DNA of 64,000 nucleotides from the NCBI GenBank assembly GCA_964540575.1, contig CAZINI010000009.1, positions 10,875 through 74,874 on the forward strand. Reading direction: 5' to 3'. Position 1 is the stretch's first letter. Each line of letters begins with the position of its first letter. Source of the DNA: UMGS1889 sp964540575 (GTDB lineage: Bacteria > Bacillota > Clostridia > Oscillospirales > Ruminococcaceae). Below the pieces are notes generated by a model that had not been told where the DNA came from, did not search any database, and saw only the letters and a list, made by a program, of their open reading frames with translations. Positions 49,341 to 57,912 of the stretch are shown piece by piece. A program made the translations under genes and the position numbers.

Positions 49341-52136
49341 ATGAGCGAAAATTATCCTTTCAGAAACAGCACACTTCCTATTGAAGATAGAATAGCCGAC
49401 CTGCTTTCCCGTCTGACGGCAGATGAAAAGGCACAGATGATGTCCCATAATCAGGCGGGCGTGCCTCGGCTTGAGATAAACGAATATCATATCGGCTGTG
49501 AGATAGCCAGGGGCTTTGTTTCGAGAGATGAAAGCGAGCCGTCTACGGTATTTCCTCAGCCTGTGGGACTTGCTTCCACCTTTGACACGGAGCTTATGGA
49601 GGAGATCGGAAAAATAGCTTCGGACGAGTCGAGATATTACTGGAAAAAAAGCGGCGGCAACCGCTGGCTCTGCGTATGGGGACCCACCGTTGACCCCGAG
49701 CGTGACCCACGTTGGGGACGCACCGAGGAGGCTTACGGCGAGGACGTTTATCTTGCGGGACAGATGTCGGCGGCATATACAAGAGGGCTTGCGGGAGATG
49801 ACGGATTCTATCTGAAAACCGTGCCGACACTTAAGCATTTCTGTGCGAATAACAGCGAATTTAACCGTGTTGACGGTTCGTCAAATATTACACCGAAGCT
49901 TTTGAGAGAATACTATTACCGTCCCTTTGAATATGCGATAAGAGAGGGCGGGGCGGCGTCCGTTATGACGGCGTACAACGAGCTGAGCGGCGTTCCTGCG
50001 GCGATAAATCCCGATTTGCAGAAGCTTTTGAAGGACGAGTGGGGGCTTACCTTTGTTGTTACCGACGGCGGAGATTTTTCTCAGAATGTCAACGATCATC
50101 ACTTCTGCGATACTCACGCTGAGGCACTGAAATGGTGCTTGAAAAACGGATGCGACACTATGACCGACAGCGAGGATATAGTTTATGCCGCTGTTTGTGA
50201 CGGTCTGAAACGGGGAATTATCACCGAAGCGGACCTGGATAAAGCACTGACGAACGTGTTCAGAGCAAGGTTCCGTCTGGGCGAATTTGACGAGGAATGT
50301 CCCTATAATCATCTTGATATTGAAGTGAATTCCGAGGAAGCAAAGCGAATAAACCGCCGTGCTGCCGATGAACAGATATGTCTTTTGAAAAATGACGGGC
50401 TGCTTCCTTTGGATATTGAAAAGTTTAAGTCGGGGACAAAGCTTGCAGTTGTAGGACCTACTGCGGACGAATGCTTCAAGGATTGGTACTGCGGCTTTTC
50501 AAGGTACGGCGTTACCGTAAAAGAGGGTTTTGAGCGGCTTATCGGAAAGGAAAATGTTGTATTCGACAGGGGTCATGACATTGTTCGTATAAAGTCCGCA
50601 TACACGGGAAAATTCGTAAGAATTGCCGAGGACGGAACAGCCGCTGCCGACAGCGATTTTGACAGTGCCGCCGACCTTGAACGCCTTGATTGGGGCGAGG
50701 GGAATAACCTTTTCCGTGACGTGAAAAGCGGAAAATATCTTATTGATGCAGGCGGGAAATTCCGTGCAGAGGGCGAATCCGTCTTTGAATGGTTCGTTAA
50801 GGCGTTGTTTAACGGAGATGCTTGTGCGGACGGAAATTACCGTTTTAAGGGACGTTTGGGAGAGATCATCGGCGTTGACGAAACGGGCTGTCTTGTCAGT
50901 GCGAATACGGGAATTTCCGCCGATATGCAGGCGTTTGAAATATGCGTTGTTTCAAAGGGAAGTGACCGAATTGCGAAGCTTGCCTCCGAATGCGGCAGTG
51001 TTATACTTTGCTGCGGAAACGACCCGATGATAGGTGCAAGAGAATGCATTGACAGGGCTACTATTGAGCTGCCCCGTCATCAGGCGGAGCTTTTTGAAGC
51101 GGCATACGAAAATCCCCGAATGGTGCTTATGCTGGTTTCAAGCTATCCTTACGCTATCCGCCGTGAAAAGGAACTTTCGGGTGCGATAATCAGCACTTCG
51201 CATGCAGGGGACGAGCTGGGAAATGCCGCTGCTGCTGTCGTTTTCGGTCTGACAAATCCCGCCGCACGTTTGCCGCTGACTTGGTACAAGAGCGAGTACG
51301 ATCTGCCCGACATTGCGGATTATGACATAGAGAAAAACGGCGTTACATATATGTATTTCAAGGGCGAGCCGCTGTTTCCGTTCGGTCACGGGCTGTCCTA
51401 TTCCAAGTTCAGGTATGAGAAAATGGAGATAGTTCCCGCAAAGATCGGCGGTTGTACCGTTAATGTTACGGTGAAAAATATCTCGGAAATTGACGGAGAT
51501 GAGGTCGTTCAGGTCTACTTCAACCGCACGGAGGACAAGGAGGGCTGTCCCCGAAAGAAGCTTTGCGGCTTTAAGCGTGTGCATATCAAGGCGGGGGAAA
51601 CGGTCGATGTTATCATTCCCGTAAGTGCAAGGTCGCTTGAAATCTACGATGTGAGAACGGAAAAAATGGTCACTCCTTCGGGCGTTTACAAGTTCCTCGT
51701 GGGTGCTTCCTCGGCGGATATTCGCCTTTTGGGAACGGCACAGCTGAACGGTTCGGAGATACAGCCGAGAAGCACGAACGGCATTGTCAAGGCGAAAAAT
51801 TTCGACCGCTGCGACAGGGCTTCTCTGGATTTTGCAAAGTCGGAAAATGACTGGTATGTTCGCACAACCGACTGGGGCGGAACGCTTTTCTATGACGGAT
51901 TTTCCGCCGAAAATGAAGTGCGTGCTGTACGCCTTACCGTTTCCGCACCCGCCGCACCTGCGAAGATAAAAATATCCGCCGAAACGGTATCAGCCGAAGC
52001 GGAGATAAAATGCTCGACCTCGGCGGAAAGCTTCACGGAATATATTGCGGAATTTGACCGTCCCGTAAAGGGAGAATTTGGTCTGGTGATAGAGCTTTCG
52101 GGCAGCTGCGGATTGTATTCGTTTGAATTGATATGA
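49341..52136 (+). CDS. GH3 beta-glucosidase/xylosidase family enzyme with inserted beta-trefoil-like segment
   Basis: 931 residues, no signal peptide. The (beta/alpha)8 domain ends with VVTDGGDF, whose D242 is the nucleophile. The C-terminal sandwich has ECIDRATIELP with E568 as likely acid/base, then a fibronectin-III-like domain. Between them, about 413-540, HDIVRIKSAYTGKFVRIAED and related repeats (GKYLIDAGGKF, GCLVSANTG) resemble a fascin/ricin-type beta-trefoil, where many GH3 enzymes carry a PA14 insert. Substrate is not fixed. ATG 49341 follows TTGGGGGAA. Confidence 0.85.
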   Translation: MSENYPFRNSTLPIEDRIADLLSRLTADEKAQMMSHNQAGVPRLEINEYHIGCEIARGFVSRDESEPSTVFPQPVGLASTFDTELMEEIGKIASDESRYYWKKSGGNRWLCVWGPTVDPERDPRWGRTEEAYGEDVYLAGQMSAAYTRGLAGDDGFYLKTVPTLKHFCANNSEFNRVDGSSNITPKLLREYYYRPFEYAIREGGAASVMTAYNELSGVPAAINPDLQKLLKDEWGLTFVVTDGGDFSQNVNDHHFCDTHAEALKWCLKNGCDTMTDSEDIVYAAVCDGLKRGIITEADLDKALTNVFRARFRLGEFDEECPYNHLDIEVNSEEAKRINRRAADEQICLLKNDGLLPLDIEKFKSGTKLAVVGPTADECFKDWYCGFSRYGVTVKEGFERLIGKENVVFDRGHDIVRIKSAYTGKFVRIAEDGTAAADSDFDSAADLERLDWGEGNNLFRDVKSGKYLIDAGGKFRAEGESVFEWFVKALFNGDACADGNYRFKGRLGEIIGVDETGCLVSANTGISADMQAFEICVVSKGSDRIAKLASECGSVILCCGNDPMIGARECIDRATIELPRHQAELFEAAYENPRMVLMLVSSYPYAIRREKELSGAIISTSHAGDELGNAAAAVVFGLTNPAARLPLTWYKSEYDLPDIADYDIEKNGVTYMYFKGEPLFPFGHGLSYSKFRYEKMEIVPAKIGGCTVNVTVKNISEIDGDEVVQVYFNRTEDKEGCPRKKLCGFKRVHIKAGETVDVIIPVSARSLEIYDVRTEKMVTPSGVYKFLVGASSADIRLLGTAQLNGSEIQPRSTNGIVKAKNFDRCDRASLDFAKSENDWYVRTTDWGGTLFYDGFSAENEVRAVRLTVSAPAAPAKIKISAETVSAEAEIKCSTSAESFTEYIAEFDRPVKGEFGLVIELSGSCGLYSFELI

Positions 52137-52147
52137 TTTTTTGAAAC

Positions 52148-52240
52148 GCCCCCAAACAGTTTCCGTACTGCTTGGGGGCTGTGTGCAGGGTGAGTACTGA
52201 TTAATGGGTGTTTCCCCGTCGAAGGTGGGGGAACACCCAC
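52148..52240 (+). other. Two hairpins after the GH3 gene
   Basis: GCCCCCAAACAGT pairs with ACTGCTTGGGGGC (52148-52179), a probable terminator with no T-run. GGGTGTTTCCCC pairs with GGGGGAACACCC (about 52205-52238). Confidence 0.55.
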
Positions 52241-52326
52241 ATAGATACGTCACTCAGGCAACAGAAAAAGCAGAAATGTCGAATAAATCAGCGTATTTCC
52301 AAAAAAGTACGATTGGAGGGCTTTTA

Positions 52327-52830
52327 ATGAAGAACTTTAAAAAAGGCGAGTATGTTATTTACATGGGAAAAGAGTACAAAAAAAGCTCAAAATTAATGCA
52401 AGGCAGCCTTGTTAGAATTATTTCATGGGAAAAGAGTGATTTAGAGAACGGATTTACATGCTATGAATCGGAGAACTTTATGAAAAAGTTTGGCTTTAGC
52501 TGTGAAAAAGAAGTTCCCAAAAGTGAAATAACAAAAGCGTATAAAATAGAAACGACAGCAAAGTACAAGGGAAGCATTTACTGCATAGATACATACATCG
52601 ACAATGATCTGAGCGTTAAGTATAACAGAGATGAAATGGTGCGAATATATACCCCGCCCATAAGCACATTAAACGAGGTTGAAAAATATAATTATTATAA
52701 ACAAAATGGTTTTGCAGATGGAATGTCATTTGAATATGGAAATGTAATGCTGTATAAATATGTTTCTATTAATGATCCCGATCTTGAAATTGTTGAAAAT
52801 CGCACGGAAATTGACGTAAGCGTATTATAG
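52327..52830 (+). CDS. Hypothetical protein of the AT-rich island
   Basis: 167 residues from ATG 52327 (TTGGAGGG upstream). Beta-rich and basic, soluble, no family recognised. Base composition is more AT-rich than the enzymes around it, as for the next two genes. A truncated MITE-like end follows. Confidence 0.6.
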   Translation: MKNFKKGEYVIYMGKEYKKSSKLMQGSLVRIISWEKSDLENGFTCYESENFMKKFGFSCEKEVPKSEITKAYKIETTAKYKGSIYCIDTYIDNDLSVKYNRDEMVRIYTPPISTLNEVEKYNYYKQNGFADGMSFEYGNVMLYKYVSINDPDLEIVENRTEIDVSVL

Positions 52831-52905
52831 ATTATGGTCGTTCTTAGTCATTATGATTTGATGAATTTTTTGCACTCTCGGCAGAGCGGTTTCTGTCGGG
52901 GGTGT

Positions 52906-52966
52906 TTTCCTTGATTGGCTGTGTTCTATCTGCTGTATTTGTTTCAGAATGGTTAAAGATTAGTGT
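52906..52966. repeat. Truncated right end of the MITE-like element
   Basis: About 60 bp matching the right end of 42014-42228 (TTCCTTGATTGGCTGTGTTC onward) and ending ATTAGTGT. The left part is missing. Confidence 0.7.
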
Positions 52967-53236
52967 GAAAAGTCAAACAAATCAATTTTGCTGTTAAGTT
53001 TGGCTTGATTTTGTTAAGTTTTGCAGAACAATTAACAAAATATAAATTGACAATCTTTTCGACCTGTGATATGCTAATGAACAAGCAATTATGTATATGT
53101 GGTTTTGTGCCGAGAGAATCCCATAATTCAATTGGTTGCAGTAAAAAATATCTGAATATGTCGGTTGTGATTATATTGTAAATTTTCACTCATAAGAAAA
53201 GATTTGCGGATTTATGAAAGCATAAAGGAGAATGTA

Positions 53237-53695
53237 ATGAAGTTAAAAAGAGCTGTCATATGTTTGATATGCATTGTCGGCAGTTATTTGATTTATTGTA
53301 TATTTCGTATGTGGGGCTACTGTGAGGAAATAGAATCACTTGCCTATGATGTAAACAGATACATAATTTATTCGGATTTAAGCGATGAATATAAAGCAGT
53401 GATAAGCGAGGAGGAATATAAGCATTTTGATGATAATATGAAAATATCTGATATAAGAAGATTGTCGAAATATCTTAATGATGTTAATGGCAATATTGTT
53501 TCAATGACCGCTTTTACCGTACAGTCGGATACGACTTATCGCAACTTGGAAAGCATATCGGATAATAATGAATATATGGCTGTACATACGGTGTATGTAG
53601 AATGGGATATTTTAAAAAATAAACCATACATTAAAAAATGGGAGATAGCGATCAAGCGATTCGATAGTATTGAAATGCGATGGATCGATGATTGA
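53237..53695 (+). CDS. Small membrane-anchored hypothetical protein
   Basis: 152 residues from ATG 53237 (AAAGGAG upstream). One N-terminal transmembrane helix (about 5-24) and a charged outer or inner domain of about 125 residues. No family recognised. It lies 48 bp before the Imm11-like gene and shares its AT-rich composition. Confidence 0.6.
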   Translation: MKLKRAVICLICIVGSYLIYCIFRMWGYCEEIESLAYDVNRYIIYSDLSDEYKAVISEEEYKHFDDNMKISDIRRLSKYLNDVNGNIVSMTAFTVQSDTTYRNLESISDNNEYMAVHTVYVEWDILKNKPYIKKWEIAIKRFDSIEMRWIDD

Positions 53696-53743
53696 TGAAA
53701 TCACAAGATATTTATAATTCAAAATAAAAAGAGGAGAAATGAT

Positions 53744-54325
53744 ATGAAAATATACAAATTACATACACCGGAGAACGGCATTTCATGTATTTATTCGGAT
53801 AATAATAAGCTTGACTGCTTAAATTTTACACGTCATTATTGGAAGTATATGGATGACGGCAACCCTTTTGAAAACTGGGAACCTCTGCATTTTTATACGA
53901 ATAGTTCTATAAACAAAAGAAAAAAAGTCTACAATATTCTGCATCATAATGTGATATTTGTTATAGTAGACGAAATAAGCAAAAAAATAATGGAAGAAAA
54001 TTTTTCTGATTGCATTCAGTTTCTTGAAGTAATCAATGATGATGATCTGTCAAATAAGTATTACTTATTAAATCCTTTCAGAAGTATTGACGCATTAGAT
54101 ATTGATAAATCGGAATGCGATTTAGTTCTAAATTCCAGAATACCAAGTTCAATTTACAAGTATGTTTTTAAGAACGATGTTGATTATTATCCTATATTTA
54201 AATTGAAGTATGAGGGTGCTGTTTATAATTTGAGAATGTACGCAACCGATGAATTTAAAGATTTCATAGAATCAAATGGTATAACGGGTTTGGTTTTTGA
54301 GGAATTGTATGATTTTAACGGATAA
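53744..54325 (+). CDS. Imm11-like (DUF1629) immunity family protein
   Basis: 193 residues, acidic. The segment YYLLNPFRSIDALDIDKSEC and the C-terminal pattern IFKLKY...VSDEF-like (MYATDEFKDFIESNGITGLVFEEL) resemble Imm11/DUF1629 proteins, which protect cells against polymorphic toxins. No cognate toxin is coded beside it, so it may be an orphan immunity gene guarding against neighbours. Match is by pattern only. GAGGAGA lies upstream. Confidence 0.55.
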   Translation: MKIYKLHTPENGISCIYSDNNKLDCLNFTRHYWKYMDDGNPFENWEPLHFYTNSSINKRKKVYNILHHNVIFVIVDEISKKIMEENFSDCIQFLEVINDDDLSNKYYLLNPFRSIDALDIDKSECDLVLNSRIPSSIYKYVFKNDVDYYPIFKLKYEGAVYNLRMYATDEFKDFIESNGITGLVFEELYDFNG

Positions 54326-54348
54326 AGAAAACAGAAAGGCGGATAATT

Positions 54349-54984
54349 ATGAGTGAAATAAGAATACCTACAGAGTTTAAAACGGGAGTATATACCTTGG
54401 AACAGCTTCCCGCAGATTCGGCAAACTGTGTTGTTATCGATCACGATGAAAAGGCAGATATATTTACATATGTTTGCGGAAGATATAGGCAGCATTGCAT
54501 TTATCAGCCCATGGTCAAGGATATTTTAAAGGATACCGAGGCGGTTTACACCGACGGAAAGCTTTCGGCGGTTTACATAAACTCACAGGCGGCGGGTGCC
54601 AAGCTGCCTGTGCTGTATCGCTTTGAACCGAATTCGTTCGAGCTTGTTAAAAAAATAATTGAGTGCGTTGATCTTTGCATATCCGATTTTCTCAAGGAAC
54701 TGGAAAATGCCGAAAAGCCGCTGTGTTCTATGACACCCGAGTATTTCTATGACGGTCAGTGTGTAAGTTTAAGTCTTCATGATGATAACGACAACATATA
54801 TGAGCTTGGTGCAGTTGCTTCTTGTACGCTGGAATGTCTTTGCCTTAGCGTTTCGGAGGAGATCACTATGGACGTTCTGGGAGATGCTGCAAGTATAGTC
54901 CGCAAACATTTGGCGGAAAAAATACCTCAGAGGTTTGAGGTTGTTGACGGATTTGAGGTTTCTGAAGCTCAGATGTATGATTAA
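54349..54984 (+). CDS. Conserved hypothetical protein next to the immunity-like gene
   Basis: 211 residues, soluble, no recognised family. Acidic and Cys-containing, with an alpha/beta look. It follows the Imm11-like gene by 23 bp with GAAAGGCGG upstream, so they are probably co-transcribed. Its stop codon touches hairpin element D. Confidence 0.6.
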   Translation: MSEIRIPTEFKTGVYTLEQLPADSANCVVIDHDEKADIFTYVCGRYRQHCIYQPMVKDILKDTEAVYTDGKLSAVYINSQAAGAKLPVLYRFEPNSFELVKKIIECVDLCISDFLKELENAEKPLCSMTPEYFYDGQCVSLSLHDDNDNIYELGAVASCTLECLCLSVSEEITMDVLGDAASIVRKHLAEKIPQRFEVVDGFEVSEAQMYD

Positions 54985-55085
54985 TACTAATAACCAATAA
55001 AAGTGCAGATAAAAAATCTGCACAAAAACCATATACGCAAGTTTTTGCTTGATTTTTTATTCACTTTTTAATTGGTTCTTAGTAT
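54984..55085. repeat. Hairpin element copy D with ATACTAAT termini
   Basis: 102-bp near-palindrome from ATACTAAT to CTTAGTAT, with apical loop ACCATATACGCAAG. The central 45 bp are nearly the same as copy C (AAAAAATCTGCACAAAA and GTTTTTGCTTGATTTTTT). Confidence 0.78.
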
Positions 55086-55099
55086 AACATTCGTCGTAT

Positions 55100-55137
55100 A
55101 AAAAACCGTCCCACAGTCACCCGACCGTGGGACGGTT
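55100..55137 (-). terminator. Terminator of the YtrA-type ABC operon
   Basis: CCGTCCCAC and GTGGGACGG pair; on the minus strand a T-run follows. Confidence 0.85.
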
Positions 55138-55144
55138 TCATACA

Positions 55145-55804
55145 TTAAAGGTATCTTATCCTGCTTGCCGCAAGGTATCCGAACAGCATTGCTATTACAG
55201 AAAAGGCGTCAAAGGCAAGGGCATAGTAGGGGGTGTTGTTCGAGTTCTTTATTGCGTCAAAGATGCGTCCCGCAAGCTCAATATCTCCGAAAAGGGCGTA
55301 GATAATCACGAATACTATCAGCGACATAAAGAATATCGCTGCCGCATTGGTGGCTGCGTTATCGCCGAATTTCAGCGAAACGGGAATATATATCGCATTG
55401 AATGTAAAAAGAAATCCCGTTATCCAGAAAAGCGGCTCAAAGTCCCCGATAGTTGGTGTGTTTCCGCTGACAAGCACTGCTGCGGCGGTTATAGCTGCGG
55501 CAAGAACAGAGAATACAAGGATAGCGGCGAAGTATAAAGTGAAGTTCGCTGTGGCTATATCCTTTACGGTCACGGGGGCTGAAAGCAGGTAGCGGGGGAA
55601 TTTGCTTTTCTTTTCGATTTCGCCGGGCATCATTATAATAATTGTTGCAAATATTGGCATTGCTGCCGCAAAAGCTGACATCTCACTTTCGATGAAGCTC
55701 ATAGCAGGCATAAATATCATCATGACGAGCAAGAGCAGCTTTTGTGTTTTGCTAAGACATGCGTCCAGCAAAATAAGGTTCTTTTTAATAAGTGCCTTAA
55801 CCAT
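55145..55804 (-). CDS. ABC-2 type permease, second subunit
   Basis: 219 residues with six predicted helices and SKFPRYLLSAPVTVKDI after helix two, typical of ABC-2 permeases such as those coded with YtrA-type GntR regulators. It is the last gene of the operon and overlaps its partner by 8 bp. Confidence 0.8.
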   Translation of the reverse strand: MVKALIKKNLILLDACLSKTQKLLLLVMMIFMPAMSFIESEMSAFAAAMPIFATIIIMMPGEIEKKSKFPRYLLSAPVTVKDIATANFTLYFAAILVFSVLAAAITAAAVLVSGNTPTIGDFEPLFWITGFLFTFNAIYIPVSLKFGDNAATNAAAIFFMSLIVFVIIYALFGDIELAGRIFDAIKNSNNTPYYALAFDAFSVIAMLFGYLAASRIRYL

Positions 55805-56522
55805 CGCTGTATAACCTGCCTTTCTTTAATTTTATAGATATTGCATATGAAATGAACAGAAACAGTGCCGGTACGACAGCAGCTATTGCCGCACCCGCCG
55901 CCGGGAAAATATTGAACATTGCCGACAGCTTTGTCACAAACGCTTCCACCTCGTCCCCGGGGCTTCCCGCAAACAGTATAAGCGGCACTCCGACAGCAAT
56001 GAATTGGAGAAAGTAAGCCAATACTTCGTTCTTTGCCAGCATACAGGGTATCATCACCGCAATGACCGTCATATCCGCAACGCCCATAACTATGAGCGGG
56101 AGAAAAACAGCGGGTTCAAGCTTTATGACGCCAAGAGCGATAAAAACAGCCAGATATGCCGCCGTAAGCAGAAGCATTGCCAGCGTATGGAACACCGCCG
56201 CCGCATAGCAGGAGAAAATGTCCTCTGTGGGTGTAACGGGTGATGCGGAGATATATCTTGCAAATCCGCTTGCATAGTCCGATTTAATGGAAGCGGACAC
56301 AAAGTCGGACAGCATAGGTGTCATTGCCGAAAGCAGTAGTGTTACCGAGAAAAGGTACGGGTAAACAGGGTGCTCGGTTATCCCTGTGCCTTTGAGATTT
56401 CCGAAAATCGTGCTGAGATGCAGAAGCAGGGCTATGGCGAATATTGCAAGTGATATGCAGACGGAAAGGAAAATGGCTTTTTTGCCCGCCGCAAAGTGTC
56501 TGTAAATTAGCTTTGACATCAT
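55797..56522 (-). CDS. ABC-2 type permease, first subunit
   Basis: 241 residues, about six helices, with SDYASGFARYISASPVTPTED, similar in plan to the downstream permease. The two probably form a heterodimer driven by the upstream ATPase, whose stop it overlaps by 4 bp. Confidence 0.8.
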   Translation of the reverse strand: MMSKLIYRHFAAGKKAIFLSVCISLAIFAIALLLHLSTIFGNLKGTGITEHPVYPYLFSVTLLLSAMTPMLSDFVSASIKSDYASGFARYISASPVTPTEDIFSCYAAAVFHTLAMLLLTAAYLAVFIALGVIKLEPAVFLPLIVMGVADMTVIAVMIPCMLAKNEVLAYFLQFIAVGVPLILFAGSPGDEVEAFVTKLSAMFNIFPAAGAAIAAVVPALFLFISYAISIKLKKGRLYSDG

Positions 56523-57394
56523 ACTGCATTAGCTCCTTTATTTTTTCCGCTGAATACTATTATATCTTCAATGGACGCATTGCACAGCATTACATCGGGA
56601 TATTTTTCCGAAAAAGCTCCTTTGTCGGAAACCAACGCTTCACAGCCGAAGGGAGTTTTCCGAAGTCCGATGATTTCATCGGGAGATATTACCGAAAGCA
56701 TATCCTCGCCGAATTTTGCAATCGCTCTGGTTTCTGCAAGAGTTATGGTGTCCTCTTCGAGAATTATCCTGCCGTTTTTGATGAAAACAACACGGTCGGC
56801 GATACGTTCAAGGTCGCTTGTGATATGTGAGGAAAACAGGACGGTATGTTCATCATCGCAGACAAATTCACGGATAATATCGAGAATTTCGCTTCTTGCG
56901 GCGGGGTCAAGTCCGCCCGTCGGTTCATCGAGGATAAGCAGCTTCGCCTTATGGGAGATAGCCGCCGCAATGGAAAGCTTCATTGTCATTCCTCGGGAGT
57001 ATTGGGAAAATTTCTTGTTATCGGGAAGTCCGAATTCCTTGCAGCGGCTTCTGAATTCTTCGCTGCTCCAATTTTTGTATATGCCCGACATTATTTTGTC
57101 AAGCTGGGGGATCTTCAGTGTTTCGGGAAATCCGATAACGTCGAAAACCACGCCAATGTCCTCGTGTATTTCGGTGCGGTGGGTGATATTATCCGTTCCG
57201 AAAATGAGTATCTCGCCGCTGTCCCGTTTGATAACGTCCAGTATCAGATTAATTACGGTAGTTTTTCCTGCACCGTTCTCGCCAACAAAGCCCGTAACCG
57301 TACCTGAGGGAAGAGTGAAGGAAACGTTGTCTATCTTGAAATCCTTTCTCTGCTTGCAGATATTCTTTATCTCCGCTGCAAATGTGCTTGCCAT
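56519..57394 (-). CDS. ABC transporter ATP-binding protein of the YtrA-type operon
   Basis: 291 residues from ATG 57394. Walker A GENGAGKT, signature YSRGMTMK and Walker B LLILDEPTGGLDP with SSHITSDLERIADRV are intact. A C-terminal extension follows. It energises the two permeases; similar systems export peptides or cell-wall-active compounds, but the substrate here is unknown. Confidence 0.88.
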   Translation of the reverse strand: MASTFAAEIKNICKQRKDFKIDNVSFTLPSGTVTGFVGENGAGKTTVINLILDVIKRDSGEILIFGTDNITHRTEIHEDIGVVFDVIGFPETLKIPQLDKIMSGIYKNWSSEEFRSRCKEFGLPDNKKFSQYSRGMTMKLSIAAAISHKAKLLILDEPTGGLDPAARSEILDIIREFVCDDEHTVLFSSHITSDLERIADRVVFIKNGRIILEEDTITLAETRAIAKFGEDMLSVISPDEIIGLRKTPFGCEALVSDKGAFSEKYPDVMLCNASIEDIIVFSGKNKGANAV

Positions 57395-57415
57395 AATGAT
57401 CGTCCCTTTCAAAAA

Positions 57416-57787
57416 TTATTCGTTATAGATAATGTCGATAAGCTCTTTCAGCTCGTCTGCCGTGATTCCGCATTTTTTTGCCGAACCGCACGCTTTTGAA
57501 AGTGCATCGTCGATTATCTTGAGGTTTGTTTCCCTGATAAGCTCGGAGCTTTTCGACCGAACGAAGCTGCCTTTTCCCGTAAAGGATTCGATGAAGCCTT
57601 CCCGTTCAAGCTCCTCGTAAGCCCGCTTGGTGGTGATAACGCTTATCCTCAGCTGTTGGGCGAGAATCCGCATTGATGGGAGCGGGTCACCCTCTTTCAA
57701 CTCGCCCGAGAGGATCTTTTCCTTTATCTGACGGAGTATCTGTTCGTAGATAGGTATGCCGTCGGAATTATTAATAAGTATCTGCAA
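57416..57787 (-). CDS. GntR family regulator, YtrA subfamily
   Basis: 123 residues: winged HTH (about 10-78) with GIPIYEQILRQIKEKILSGEL and ISVITTKRAYEELEREGFIES, and only a short C-terminal part, as in YtrA. It is first in its operon, 21 bp before the ATPase gene, and its promoter carries TGTATATACA-type palindromes, so it probably represses itself and the transporter until an inducer is present. Confidence 0.9.
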   Translation of the reverse strand: MQILINNSDGIPIYEQILRQIKEKILSGELKEGDPLPSMRILAQQLRISVITTKRAYEELEREGFIESFTGKGSFVRSKSSELIRETNLKIIDDALSKACGSAKKCGITADELKELIDIIYNE

Positions 57788-57803
57788 AGCTTTGCCTCCT
57801 AAA

Positions 57804-57852
57804 TGTACATATTGGATATATACATTATAATCTTTGTATATACATTTGTCAA
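57804..57852 (-). promoter_or_regulatory. GntR operon promoter with palindromic operators
   Basis: TTGACA (57847-57852) and TATAAT (57824-57829), 17 bp apart. A perfect palindrome TGTATATACA (57835-57844) fills the spacer. A longer site, TGTACATAT-TGG-ATATATACA (57804-57824), lies at the start of the transcript. Confidence 0.75.
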
Positions 57853-57912
57853 GGGGTATTGAAAAATTTTTTTTGATATGATAAAATAGTACTATCGAAT
57901 GGGGGAATAGCT

